The translations under genes and the position numbers were made by a program. Source: an uncultured Aquimarina sp. (lineage in GTDB: Bacteria; Bacteroidota; Bacteroidia; Flavobacteriales; Flavobacteriaceae). Taken from it: a stretch of DNA of 64,000 bases. The notes beneath the pieces are model-generated. The model had not been told where the DNA came from and searched no databases. It saw only the letters and a list, made by a program, of their open reading frames with translations. The DNA is taken from positions 62,001 to 126,000 of the forward strand of contig CANMLL010000006.1 in NCBI GenBank assembly GCA_947498775.1. The letters are read 5' to 3'. Numbering within the stretch: the stretch's first letter is position 1; each line of letters begins with the position of its first letter. This document shows, one piece after another, positions 36,005 to 45,128 of this stretch.

Positions 36005-36970
36005 TTGAACACCCAAGATACTATAATCTCTTACGCAAAAAAAACTGTTGCCGAAGAAGCCAGAGCCATTGCTTATTTAGAAGAACTTATTGATGAAGAA
36101 TTTTCTAATGCGGTAGAAACCATTCACAATTCAAAAGGCAGAGTTATCATCACCGGAATAGGTAAAAGCGCTATTATAGCTTCCAAAATAGTAGCCACAA
36201 TGAACTCAACCGGTACTCCTGCTGTCTTTATGCATGCCGCCGATGCTATTCATGGAGATTTAGGAAATATTCTTGAAGATGATATCGTTATTTGTATTTC
36301 AAAAAGCGGTAATACTGCCGAAATAAAGGTACTTGTGCCTTTGATCAAAAGTTTTAAAAACACATTAATTGGTATTACGGCAAACAAAGAATCGTTTTTA
36401 GGAATAGAAGCAGACTATGTATTACACGCTTTTGTAGAAAAAGAAGCATGTCCTAACAATCTTGCTCCTACTACGAGTACCACTGCACAAATGGTGATTG
36501 GAGATGCCCTGGCAGTTTGTCTATTGCATTTGCAAGGCTTTTCTAGCCGTGATTTTGCCAAATATCACCCCGGAGGTGCTCTTGGAAAGAAATTATACTT
36601 ACGTGTAAGCGATATTACTTCCCAAAATGAGAAACCTCAAGTATCTTCTAATTCTAATATTAATGCAGTAATCGTTGAGATGACAGAAAAAAGATTGGGT
36701 GCTACTGCTGTTACCGATAATGGCACTATTATAGGGGTCATTACTGATGGTGATTTACGTAGAATGCTCACTACAAACACTTCTTTTGAAGGCTTAACTG
36801 CTCAAGATATTATGTCGCCCAACCCTAAACGCATTGATAATGATGCCATGGCCATTGATGCTTTGGAGATTTTGGAAGAAAACTCTATTTCGCAATTACT
36901 AGCAGAAAAAGACGGTCAATATACTGGTCTTATACATATTCATGATTTAATGAGAGAAGGTATTTTATAA
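36005..36970 (+). CDS. kdsD: Arabinose-5-phosphate isomerase (KpsF/GutQ family)
   Basis: The 321-residue enzyme interconverts ribulose-5-P and arabinose-5-P, the first step to KDO of lipopolysaccharide. It has a SIS domain (GRVIITGIGKSAIIASKIVA, CISKSGNTAEI) and two CBS domains (from about residue 205; VTDNGTIIGVITDGDLRRML, HDLMREGIL). The start codon is TTG (36005-36007); no in-frame ATG precedes the SIS core. It overlaps tatC by one base (TAATG) and heads the unit kdsD-tatC-CMD, followed by lptB, another LPS gene. Confidence 0.92.
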   Translation: MNTQDTIISYAKKTVAEEARAIAYLEELIDEEFSNAVETIHNSKGRVIITGIGKSAIIASKIVATMNSTGTPAVFMHAADAIHGDLGNILEDDIVICISKSGNTAEIKVLVPLIKSFKNTLIGITANKESFLGIEADYVLHAFVEKEACPNNLAPTTSTTAQMVIGDALAVCLLHLQGFSSRDFAKYHPGGALGKKLYLRVSDITSQNEKPQVSSNSNINAVIVEMTEKRLGATAVTDNGTIIGVITDGDLRRMLTTNTSFEGLTAQDIMSPNPKRIDNDAMAIDALEILEENSISQLLAEKDGQYTGLIHIHDLMREGIL

Positions 36971-37806
36971 TGACAAATAGCACTAAAAAAAATCCTCAAT
37001 CCATGTCTTTTCTAGATCATCTAGAAGAACTACGCTGGCATCTTATAAGAGCCACAATGGCCGTACTTATTGCTGGTATTATAGCATTTATAGCAAAAGA
37101 ATTTATTTTTGATGTACTCCTATTTGGTCCAAAAAAACCAGATTTTCCTACTTATAAAGGCTTGTGTAACCTATCAAAACTTATGGGTTTAGACGAAAGT
37201 TTATGCTTCAAAGAACTTCCCTTTAGTGTGCAAAGTAGAAAAGTGGCCGGCCAGTTTTCGGTACATATATGGACCTCTATAACTGCAGGTTTTATTATAG
37301 CCTTCCCTTACGTATTGTACGAATTCTGGAAGTTTATTGCCCCTGCAATGTATGATAAAGAAAGAACATATTCTAAAGGTTTTATTATCATATGCTCCTT
37401 TTTGTTTTTTATAGGTGTGCTTTTTGGCTACTATGTAATCACTCCACTATCAATTAATTTTTTAGGTGGGTATCAGGTGAGTAAAGAGGTGCTCAATGAA
37501 TTTGATATTGATAGCTATATTGGACTGGTACGAGCATCAGTAATTGCATGTGGATTAATTTTTGAATTACCGGTAATCATGTTTTTCCTCACCAAGGTAG
37601 GGTTGGTTACTCCAGAATTCTTAAGGAAATATCGAAAATTTGCTCTAGTAATTGTATTAGTACTTTCAGCACTTATTACACCCCCAGATATTGCAAGCCA
37701 AGTAATCGTTGCAATACCTATTCTAGTGTTGTACGAAGTAAGTATCTATATTTCAAAAATGGTGATCAAAAAAGAAAACAAAAAACTACAAAAACAATCC
37801 AAATGA
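36970..37806 (+). CDS. tatC: Twin-arginine translocase subunit TatC
   Basis: A 278-residue inner-membrane protein with six helices and the conserved N terminus MSFLDHLEELRWHLIRA (the signal-binding Glu), FPYVLYEFWKFIAPAMYDKE, and LITPPDIASQ near the last helices. It is the receptor part of the Tat system for folded proteins. No tatA is next to it. It overlaps kdsD by one base and the next gene by four (ATGA). Confidence 0.95.
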   Translation: MTNSTKKNPQSMSFLDHLEELRWHLIRATMAVLIAGIIAFIAKEFIFDVLLFGPKKPDFPTYKGLCNLSKLMGLDESLCFKELPFSVQSRKVAGQFSVHIWTSITAGFIIAFPYVLYEFWKFIAPAMYDKERTYSKGFIIICSFLFFIGVLFGYYVITPLSINFLGGYQVSKEVLNEFDIDSYIGLVRASVIACGLIFELPVIMFFLTKVGLVTPEFLRKYRKFALVIVLVLSALITPPDIASQVIVAIPILVLYEVSIYISKMVIKKENKKLQKQSK

Positions 37807-38153
37807 GTACTATAGTTGACGATTTCAATGCATACAGAGAAAAAATGAATTCTCGTATCCTTGATGATAACAATAAGGTTATCAAAAGAATTTTTAACCT
37901 TGACACTAATGCTTTTATGGAAGGCGCTCTTACTATAAAAACAAAAGAACTCTTAGGTTTGGTGGCTTCTGCTGTTTTGCGTTGTGATGATTGTGTTCGT
38001 TATCATCTTGAAACCTGCCACAAAGAAGGCTTAACAAAAGAAGAAGTGGTTGAGGCGTTGAGCATAGCGACATTAGTGGGTGGCACTATTGTTATCCCTC
38101 ATCTACGACGTGCTTATGAATTTTGGGATGCTCTGGAAGCAAAGAATTCTTAA
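37803..38153 (+). CDS. Carboxymuconolactone decarboxylase / AhpD-like protein
   Basis: A 116-residue helical protein with the CMD/AhpD redox motif in LRCDDCVRYHLETCHKEG (C-x-x-C-x3-H), the active site for disulfide reduction in AhpD-type proteins. True gamma-lactone decarboxylases lack these cysteines, so a peroxide or thiol function is more likely. It overlaps tatC by four bases and is followed after 80 bp by lptB. Confidence 0.9.
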   Translation: MSTIVDDFNAYREKMNSRILDDNNKVIKRIFNLDTNAFMEGALTIKTKELLGLVASAVLRCDDCVRYHLETCHKEGLTKEEVVEALSIATLVGGTIVIPHLRRAYEFWDALEAKNS

Positions 38154-38233
38154 AACAATAATCGTTAAAAAGAATAGTGTAAATTTACAAGCTCATTTTA
38201 GCAACACCCCAAATTTAAAGAAGTCATTCTATT

Positions 38234-38977
38234 ATGAAGTTAAAAGCAGATAATTTAGTTAAGTCATACAAGGGCCGTAAAGTGGTAAAAGGGATTTCTC
38301 TTGAGGTAAATCAAGGAGAAATTGTTGGTCTTTTAGGACCCAATGGAGCAGGTAAGACAACTTCTTTTTATATGATTGTAGGATTGGTAAAACCCTACAG
38401 CGGTAAAATCACATTAGAAAACATAGATATTACCAAATATCCAATGTACAAAAGAGCACAAAATGGAATAGGCTATCTGGCTCAGGAAGCATCAGTATTT
38501 AGAAAATTGAGTATTGAAGATAATATTCTTAGTGTACTTCAACTTACTGACCTTTCAAAAAAAGAGCAACATGATAAAATGGAGGCTCTTATTGAAGAAT
38601 TTGGTTTAGGACATATTCGTAAAAACCGAGGAGATCTGTTAAGCGGTGGAGAACGTCGTCGGACCGAAATTGCGCGTGCACTAGCCACTGATCCTAATTT
38701 TATATTACTCGATGAACCTTTTGCCGGAGTAGACCCTGTAGCGGTAGAAGACATTCAGCGTATTGTTGCGCAACTAAAAAACAAAAATATAGGTATCCTG
38801 ATCACCGATCATAATGTACAGGAAACACTGGCAATTACAGACAGAACTTATTTGATGTTTGAAGGTAGTATCTTAAAAGCTGGAATACCCGAAGAACTTG
38901 CCGAAGATGAAATGGTACGAAAAGTATATCTTGGGCAAAACTTTGAGCTACGTAAAAAGAAGCTGGATTTTAATTAG
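38234..38977 (+). CDS. lptB: LPS export ABC transporter ATPase LptB
   Basis: The 247-residue ATPase drives LPS extraction from the inner membrane with LptFG. Walker [13 protein letters not shown]-loop [18 protein letters not shown], signature LSGGERRR, Walker [14 protein letters not shown] and switch [11 protein letters not shown] all match LptB closely. It lies 80 bp after the kdsD-tatC-CMD genes, which may reflect a shared envelope theme. An 8-bp inverted repeat (39002-39022) lies past its end. Confidence 0.96.
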   Translation: MKLKADNLVKSYKGRKVVKGISLEVNQGEIVGLLGPNGAGKTTSFYMIVGLVKPYSGKITLENIDITKYPMYKRAQNGIGYLAQEASVFRKLSIEDNILSVLQLTDLSKKEQHDKMEALIEEFGLGHIRKNRGDLLSGGERRRTEIARALATDPNFILLDEPFAGVDPVAVEDIQRIVAQLKNKNIGILITDHNVQETLAITDRTYLMFEGSILKAGIPEELAEDEMVRKVYLGQNFELRKKKLDFN

Positions 38978-39055
38978 TCTTTGAGTAAAAATATTAAGCA
39001 CACCATAACTAAACGTTATGGTAAAACTAAATTTTAAACACTATTAAAGAACCTC

Positions 39056-39820
39056 TCAAAGCAAAGCTTTCCTACCTCTCGCAACTACCAAAGACATCAA
39101 AATATACAGTAATATTACTACAGGTATTGCAACAAACTTAAGCAGAACCAATAATGTTATACTAAGTAATAAAAAAACATACCTAACTTTATTTTCTGCA
39201 AAACCCCATGTTTTAAACTTCATAGCAAACAAAGGTATTTCGGCATTCAATAAGTAACAACTTAAAAAGGTCAATACAAGTAAAAACCATTTATTGAGTA
39301 TTATTTCGACTACCCAAGGCTCTTGCTGAAATTTAAGTATCAACGGTATACTTATTATCAATAAGGTATTTGCTGGTGTTGGCAACCCTATAAAAGAGGT
39401 TGTTTGTCGAGTATCGATATTAAAATTAGCCAAGCGATATGCCGAAGCCAAGGTTATTAATAAACCAAGTAAGGATAAATAAGACCAGTCAAGACTTGCT
39501 AAGATTTGTTCAGAATTCCAGGATCCGGGTATCACATAAAATGGTTTTCCAAATACTTGCGTCAATAACTGGTACATCACTATACCCGGCACCACACCAC
39601 TGGTGACCATATCTGCCAAAGAATCTAACTGTAAACCAAGTTCACTTTGAGCATTTAATAATCGCGCCGCCAAACCATCAAAAAAATCGAATCCAATTCC
39701 AAGCATCACAAACAAAGCTGTAAGTTCCAGATGCCCCTGAACAGCAAAAATAACGGCAATACACCCGCAAAAAAGATTAAGAAGGGTAATACTATTTGGT
39801 ATTTGTTTTTTTATCCCCAT
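39056..39820 (-). CDS. pssA: CDP-diacylglycerol-serine O-phosphatidyltransferase
   Basis: A 254-residue membrane enzyme with the CDP-alcohol phosphotransferase motif DG-x2-AR-x8-G-x3-D-x3-D read here as DGLAARLLNAQSELGLQLDS followed by LAD. It makes phosphatidylserine, precursor of phosphatidylethanolamine. About seven membrane helices. Convergent with lptB and divergent from lnt. Confidence 0.94.
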   Translation of the reverse strand: MGIKKQIPNSITLLNLFCGCIAVIFAVQGHLELTALFVMLGIGFDFFDGLAARLLNAQSELGLQLDSLADMVTSGVVPGIVMYQLLTQVFGKPFYVIPGSWNSEQILASLDWSYLSLLGLLITLASAYRLANFNIDTRQTTSFIGLPTPANTLLIISIPLILKFQQEPWVVEIILNKWFLLVLTFLSCYLLNAEIPLFAMKFKTWGFAENKVRYVFLLLSITLLVLLKFVAIPVVILLYILMSLVVARGRKALL

Positions 39821-39949
39821 ATGATTTTCGATTTTGTGTAAAAATAATAAACTATTATTACTAAACTTAACAAAAAAGAAGGATTCAATTTTATTAATTG
39901 TAACTAAATAAGTTTAATTTCGTTACTATATAGTGCACATCGGTATTCT

Positions 39950-41530
39950 ATGAAAAACATCTTACTGTCAATCATCTCGGGCCTCCTCCTGGCAATTAGC
40001 TGGCCCACTTATGGTTTTCCGCTATTCCTTTTCTTTGGATTTGTTCCCCTTTTAATCGCAGAACATAACATTCGCAAAAACAAATACAGCAAAACGCAAG
40101 TATTTGGGCTTGCCTATCTCACATTTTTTGTATGGAATATGATTGCTACGTGGTGGATTTACAACTCAACAGCAATAGGAATGGCTGTGGCAGAAATTGT
40201 GAATAGTCTATTAATGGCTTTGGTTTTTCTATTATATCACATTGTCGCCAAAAGAACCTCATTTTTAATTAGCACCCTATTTCTTGCCTCTTTCTGGATG
40301 AGTTTTGAATATTTTCACCTACAATGGCAAGTTTCATGGCCCTGGCTTAATCTTGGTAACGGTTTTGCCGGTTATACCTCTTGGATACAATGGTATGAAT
40401 ACACTGGAACCTTTGGAGGTGCTCTTTGGGTATGGATTGTAAATATTGGCGTTTTTAAAAGTACCTTGCTTTTCCTGGAACATAAAGACAAAACCATTTT
40501 ATATAGATCTGCTATTAGAAATGGGCTCATTATCTTACTACCAATCATAGTTTCTATTATTATCTTAAAAACCTATAAGGAAGATGGTGAGGATATTGAA
40601 GTCCTTATTTTACAACCTAATATAGATCCTTACACTGAAAAATATAATACTACAGATGATCGTATTAGTACTTTAATTACCTCTTTAACTACATCGGAAA
40701 TTACCGAAAACACTGACTTCATCATTGCACCCGAGACAGTATTTGCCGATAGTAACAGGTTACATAATTTTCCGAAATCAATTGCAAAAAAGACTGCTCA
40801 AAACATTCTAAAGGAGCATCCAAATACATACTTCCTTTCGGGTATTTCGTTAATCGATGTGTTTAATGATTCCTCAAGAATTCGACTGCAAACCAATATT
40901 TATAAAGAGAATATCTTCTATGATGATTATAACTCTGCTTTCTTTGTTCGACCAGATAATAGCAGCGAATTGTATCATAAAAGCAAACTCGTAGTAGGTA
41001 TCGAAAATTTCCCATACCAAAGTGTTTTAAAACCTCTCTTAGGAGATGTAATGATTGATCTTGGAGGAACAGTAGCCAAAAAAACCACACAGGATGATCG
41101 CGAAGTCTTTTTTACCAAGGATAGCATTGGTGTAGGAACTATGATTTGTTATGAAAGTGTTTACGGAGAATTTGCCACCGGCTATGTAAGGAACAAAGCA
41201 GATTTTCTCGCTATAATAACCAATGATGCCTGGTGGGGAAATACACAAGGACACAAACAACACCTATCCTATGCAAAACTAAGAGCCATTGAAACCAGGA
41301 GAAGTGTTGCTCGTAGTGCCAATACCGGAATTTCGGCAATTATCGATCAAACAGGAAAAATCGTTGACCAACTTGAATATGAAAAACAAGGAACTTTAAG
41401 AGGAACATTACGAACAAATGATAAAATTACGTTCTATGTAAAAGCAGGAAACTATCTGGCAAGAGTTGCTATTTTTCTTTCTGCTTTTATCTTCTTGTTT
41501 GCTGTTACTAAAAGAAGAAAGAAAATTTAA
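39950..41530 (+). CDS. lnt: Apolipoprotein N-acyltransferase
   Basis: The 526-residue membrane enzyme adds the third acyl chain to lipoproteins in the inner membrane. N-terminal helices (about 1-205) are followed by a nitrilase domain with the catalytic Glu in IIAPETVFAD, Lys in YHKSKLVVGIENFPYQ, and Cys in MICYESVYGEFATGYV; the NDAWWGNTQGHKQHL loop is also conserved. One more helix ends the protein. It is monocistronic and ends just before the 21-bp-period array. Confidence 0.93.
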   Translation: MKNILLSIISGLLLAISWPTYGFPLFLFFGFVPLLIAEHNIRKNKYSKTQVFGLAYLTFFVWNMIATWWIYNSTAIGMAVAEIVNSLLMALVFLLYHIVAKRTSFLISTLFLASFWMSFEYFHLQWQVSWPWLNLGNGFAGYTSWIQWYEYTGTFGGALWVWIVNIGVFKSTLLFLEHKDKTILYRSAIRNGLIILLPIIVSIIILKTYKEDGEDIEVLILQPNIDPYTEKYNTTDDRISTLITSLTTSEITENTDFIIAPETVFADSNRLHNFPKSIAKKTAQNILKEHPNTYFLSGISLIDVFNDSSRIRLQTNIYKENIFYDDYNSAFFVRPDNSSELYHKSKLVVGIENFPYQSVLKPLLGDVMIDLGGTVAKKTTQDDREVFFTKDSIGVGTMICYESVYGEFATGYVRNKADFLAIITNDAWWGNTQGHKQHLSYAKLRAIETRRSVARSANTGISAIIDQTGKIVDQLEYEKQGTLRGTLRTNDKITFYVKAGNYLARVAIFLSAFIFLFAVTKRRKKI

Positions 41531-41574
41531 TATATCTGCTAATATCCACCGCTTCAGAAGTACCCCCTCCCCAC

Positions 41575-41840
41575 TTATATGAGTACCCCAGGGTACTTCA
41601 TTTGTTAAAGATCCACGTAAGTTTGTCAGTTGACCCACTTCATTTGTTAAAGGATACTGTAACTTTGTCAGCCTACCCACTTCATTACCAGGGTAACGCT
41701 GGTAGATTTGTAAGTAACCCCACTTCGTTACTAAGTCATCGGGGTAGATTTGCAAGTGATCCTACAAATTTTGCTATCCAGCCTATCTTTTTTGTTATAC
41801 TACTTATCTTTTTTGTCGCGCTACTTGTCTTTTTCAATAG
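41575..41840. repeat. Degenerate tandem array with 21/42-bp period
   Basis: The phrase ACTTCAT(T) recurs at 41595, 41637, 41679 and 41722 (steps 42, 42, 43), each followed 21 bp later by a related TTTGT half-unit. At the right end it becomes clear 21-bp units (CTATCTTTTTTGTTATA, CTTATCTTTTTTGTCGCG, CTTGTCTTTTTCAATAG). About a dozen 21-bp units are recognisable. Because 21 is divisible by three, both strands stay open and show heptad-like peptides, but codon-like constraint is not evident, so it is called non-coding. It sits between lnt and the convergent lipoprotein gene. Confidence 0.7.
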
Positions 41841-41917
41841 GTAGACTAAAATTTGCGTTGATTCTTAATCAAAATCTTGTCATCCTAAGTCCCGCTTCGA
41901 GACTGTCTTATTAAGTT

Positions 41918-41969
41918 TTTTTAACTAAAAATATCGAGAGTAGCTACCCTCGATATTTTTAGTTAAAAA
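41918..41969. terminator. Perfect 21-bp hairpin, probable bidirectional terminator
   Basis: Arm 41918-41938 (TTTTTAACTAAAAATATCGAG) is the exact complement of 41949-41969, with a 10-nt loop. It lies between two converging genes, lnt (+) and the unknown lipoprotein (-), and is flanked on the left by CGCTTCGAGACTGTC. Termination is the simplest role; a mobile-element origin is also possible. The 42000-42238 stretch after it holds nothing I recognise. Confidence 0.55.
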
Positions 41970-42238
41970 CTTCTTGCCTTAGTGCCTAATTTGTATGTTT
42001 TAGGTTTGAAGGATTATTTTCTTGTTGCTAATTGTCGTTACGTGTTTAATTCTCAACTGTAAAACCATTCTTAGCAATACCTTGAACAGGGTTTTCGAGT
42101 TTGATCGTATGTACGTGTTTCAAATCAATAATAATATTTTAATTTCTGTTTTATCCGGAAGGACTACTCATAATTTGCTTACCTTAACATCATACAGTTA
42201 TTCTTCCGCGAAACTTCGCTTAAAAACTTTTATAGAAA

Positions 42239-43744
42239 TTAATTGGTGAAAATTGGCACTAAGTCCATCTCTAAGCTACCGGTACTGTATTTCCTTGTCA
42301 CACCGGTTAACGCACCATCGTCCCAACCCTGACCAATAAATATCGGATCGCCAAAATCAACAATACACTCTCCCAGAAAATCTGACCCTACATGGGTTAC
42401 CGTTGTAAAGGTTTCACTTTTAGTATTTTCCTGAGTTGCGCCAAACTTCAATCCTATTTTTACTTTCTTACCAAAGCCTATATCAAAACCAAAATTAGTT
42501 GCCAGTTTTGAAGTAACCGTGCGAGACTCTGTAATGGTTTGAGACAGGTCAAACTCTTCAAATATAAACTTCCAGGAAGTCCCATATACCGATAGGTCCC
42601 AATCCGTAAATTCGAGTTTATCTGGATAAAACGTTTTAGGAGTTATTGAAGTTATGGAATAAAACTCTGCGAAACCATAATCAATGGAATCATAATTTAT
42701 ATTAAATAGGTCACTTCCCCGTGCGGTAAATACTTTCTTTAAAGTTTCACCAGTCCCGTTTTGGGCGGCTCTAACGGCGGTAACATGGAAATCAAAGATT
42801 CCATCAGTCCATCCCGGAACATTATTCCAGCCACCACCCGTCGTAGAGGGGTCATCTGATGCATCGGATATTTGTATCAGACCGTCTGAGTTGAGAAACC
42901 GAATGGAGTAAATAAACTCCGAATATGAATTATCAAACGGTCCTCGTTCGTCTTGCTCATCTATCCCATAATAGACATAATCTCTTTGCCAGTTACCAGC
43001 ATCGTTAAAACTTTTGTATCTAAATCCAACGTTAGCTGTTCTACCCCCTAAGTCAAATAGAATTATTTCATTTCTTTTCTGGCTTATTTCATTTCTTTTA
43101 GAACCATCAAATACGTCATAAGCAAATTCAAAAGCAAAGCCAGAATTTGATTTTGTATCGGAAGTATTAGTGATCTTTACTCTTTCATTTTCTTTAAGAA
43201 CCAAAATAGGAAACCCAGGGATTAACTCATTAGATATTGCCTTATTCTCACCATTTGCATCATATATCATATAACGATCTGAACTTTTATCGGTATATGT
43301 GACCATAGGCACCTCAGTACTGCTATCCCAGGTATCACAAGAAAAACCACTGGGTAGCTCTGGGATATAAATATTCAACAAAGGTAAGTCTTGTTCAATA
43401 GCATCTATCAGTAGAGGGTTATCGGCGTGTTTAGTGATTAATTGATGAAAACTAAGGCCATCGGCGGTAACGACCTCATCCTTCACCGATAAATAAAGAA
43501 TATCGTAATCGTTATCAAACATCTTCATTCCTTCCTCTTTAATAAAAGCTCTGAGTGTTGCTTCCTCATTTAGAGAAATGGCTAAAGATTTAGCAAATTC
43601 TTGATACAACTCTTTCTTTTTATAGGAACTATTTTGTTCTGATTGTTCAATACTAATCCCATCCTCAACGGTAGAATCTTCTTGGCAAGAACAAATGATT
43701 AGTGAAAAAAATACTAAGGTTAAATAAGGTTTTAGAGTTTTCAT
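42239..43744 (-). CDS. Lipoprotein of unknown function with aerolysin-like amphipathic segment
   Basis: A 501-residue lipoprotein (lipid Cys20 in IICSC, then QEDSTVEDG, acidic as for surface export). Residues 40-110 form a helical region found at the start of many Bacteroidota lipoproteins (LYQEFAKSLAISLNEEATLR). The middle is beta-rich. Residues 401-450 have Ser/Thr-rich flanks (SQTITESRTVTS and NTKSETFTTVT) around an alternating Gly/hydrophobic strand pair (NFGFDIGFGKKVKIGLKFGA), the layout of the membrane-insertion loop in aerolysin/ETX-type pore formers. That likeness is only by eye. It is the last gene of the TonB receptor operon, 29 bp after the AztD-like gene. Confidence 0.8.
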   Translation of the reverse strand: MKTLKPYLTLVFFSLIICSCQEDSTVEDGISIEQSEQNSSYKKKELYQEFAKSLAISLNEEATLRAFIKEEGMKMFDNDYDILYLSVKDEVVTADGLSFHQLITKHADNPLLIDAIEQDLPLLNIYIPELPSGFSCDTWDSSTEVPMVTYTDKSSDRYMIYDANGENKAISNELIPGFPILVLKENERVKITNTSDTKSNSGFAFEFAYDVFDGSKRNEISQKRNEIILFDLGGRTANVGFRYKSFNDAGNWQRDYVYYGIDEQDERGPFDNSYSEFIYSIRFLNSDGLIQISDASDDPSTTGGGWNNVPGWTDGIFDFHVTAVRAAQNGTGETLKKVFTARGSDLFNINYDSIDYGFAEFYSITSITPKTFYPDKLEFTDWDLSVYGTSWKFIFEEFDLSQTITESRTVTSKLATNFGFDIGFGKKVKIGLKFGATQENTKSETFTTVTHVGSDFLGECIVDFGDPIFIGQGWDDGALTGVTRKYSTGSLEMDLVPIFTN

Positions 43745-43773
43745 AATTTTATATATTTAGGTTTATAAATTTA

Positions 43774-45111
43774 TTATTGAATATTGTGTTGATAATCAGG
43801 ATTTTGATCTCCTTCTAAAGAAAATCCATTTTTTACTATTCTCATTACTGGCGCATCCAACTCAATAGTATGTACATGCCTTAAACTTTCTATTTCCAAT
43901 ACCTTGATTTGTGTTTGATTAGGAGCCAATACGTACAAAAATTTATCAGAACTGGTTAAAACCGGGTCTGGTTCGTCCATTTTAGTTAACACTTCTATTT
44001 CAGTTTGTGCTTTTTTAGATACTTCCGGAATATTTGCCATTTCTATAACTCTACTTGCTAATTCTACTCCACTATTTGCATCATACACACGAATTCTATT
44101 ATCTGTTGTATGAATAATTAGATAAGAACCATTAAAATTGAACATCATCCCCCCTCTTCTTTTAACGTCGTTACCTGTATATAAGGAAGTTATCGTTTTC
44201 GATTCAGGGTCTACCGTATAAACGCCCAGATTGCCAGCACGTGCAAAGAATAGATTTGCATTATCATGTCCGACTAGTGACGATAACCAATTGCCACTGT
44301 CAGCATTAAACTCGTCAAGGTTTGGAATTAAACTTTGATTACCAGCAGTATCTACTAATATTACTCCATTTCTAGAACCAAAAGCCCCATATTCACCGTT
44401 GACAGCATTACCGTGTATTCCATTTACGACTATATCTTCATCCTTGTTCATTATAGCCCCATTAGCATCTATAAATTTGACTCTTTGTGGTAATCTAATA
44501 GTATCAGTGGCTTTCTTATAAGTAATGGCAAACGTACCATTTTGTAGTCGGAATCCTGCTCCATGATGCGGCACAGTATTTTCTGGGAGAAAAGTATTAG
44601 GAGTATACCCGGGGATCACTAGTTGATCCACATTAATATGCGTAAAAGACCCGTTACCATCATTAAAGATCACCATATGTCCTCTGGAACTTCCATAATG
44701 AGTGGGTAAAGGATTGGTTGATGCTGTTAATTCTAGATCAAGCCATCTACTCTCAAGTACATGACCATGATCATCATGATTCTCTATACCAGAGTCTAAA
44801 AAGCGTACAACGTTATTCGTACGATCGATGACTGTAAGATATCTCCCAAAATCACTGGTGTAAAAGCGATTGGTTTCAACAGAATCAATAGTATGAGAAA
44901 ACCTTCTTTTAATTTCACCGCGGTCTGCCTGCATTAACTCAATACTATTACTTTTTATTAAAGAAAGTCGAACCCAGTCACTTTCCATATCTATAAAACC
45001 TGTTTCATTGCCTCCATCTGGATCAGGAGCATCATCATCGCTGCTACAGCTAGTCGTCATTAACGCTATTATAAATAATACGTTAGTAATTTTTAAAATT
45101 GACTGTTTCAT
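43774..45111 (-). CDS. AztD-like beta-propeller lipoprotein, probable metal (zinc) chaperone
   Basis: The 445-residue lipoprotein has lipid Cys22 (TTSC) and SSDDDAPDPDGG after it, so surface display is likely. The body is built of repeated four-strand propeller blades. A His-rich loop (GIENHDDHGHV), HHGAGFRLQNGTFAITY and GIHGNAVNGEYGAFGSRNGV resemble the zinc metallochaperone AztD (which has CPGLHGEA at the last place; here the Cys is gone). It lies between the DUF4625 and unknown lipoprotein genes in the TonB receptor operon. Zinc binding is inferred from this likeness. Confidence 0.75.
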   Translation of the reverse strand: MKQSILKITNVLFIIALMTTSCSSDDDAPDPDGGNETGFIDMESDWVRLSLIKSNSIELMQADRGEIKRRFSHTIDSVETNRFYTSDFGRYLTVIDRTNNVVRFLDSGIENHDDHGHVLESRWLDLELTASTNPLPTHYGSSRGHMVIFNDGNGSFTHINVDQLVIPGYTPNTFLPENTVPHHGAGFRLQNGTFAITYKKATDTIRLPQRVKFIDANGAIMNKDEDIVVNGIHGNAVNGEYGAFGSRNGVILVDTAGNQSLIPNLDEFNADSGNWLSSLVGHDNANLFFARAGNLGVYTVDPESKTITSLYTGNDVKRRGGMMFNFNGSYLIIHTTDNRIRVYDANSGVELASRVIEMANIPEVSKKAQTEIEVLTKMDEPDPVLTSSDKFLYVLAPNQTQIKVLEIESLRHVHTIELDAPVMRIVKNGFSLEGDQNPDYQHNIQ

Positions 45112-45128
45112 GTTGTTTTAAATTTAAA

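Noticed and set aside
41575..41840. Array considered as a CRISPR
   Set aside because: Units are contiguous and degenerate with no unique spacers; no cas genes.
41408..41844. Overlapping open frames on both strands across the 21-bp-period array (115 and 80 residues)
   Set aside because: Their length is explained by the repeat period being divisible by three; peptides are low-complexity, overlap the lnt 3' end, and have no signal or domain.
42022..42249. 75-residue plus-strand frame after the hairpin
   Set aside because: No recognisable family, no clear promoter, runs into the convergent gene; treated as chance.
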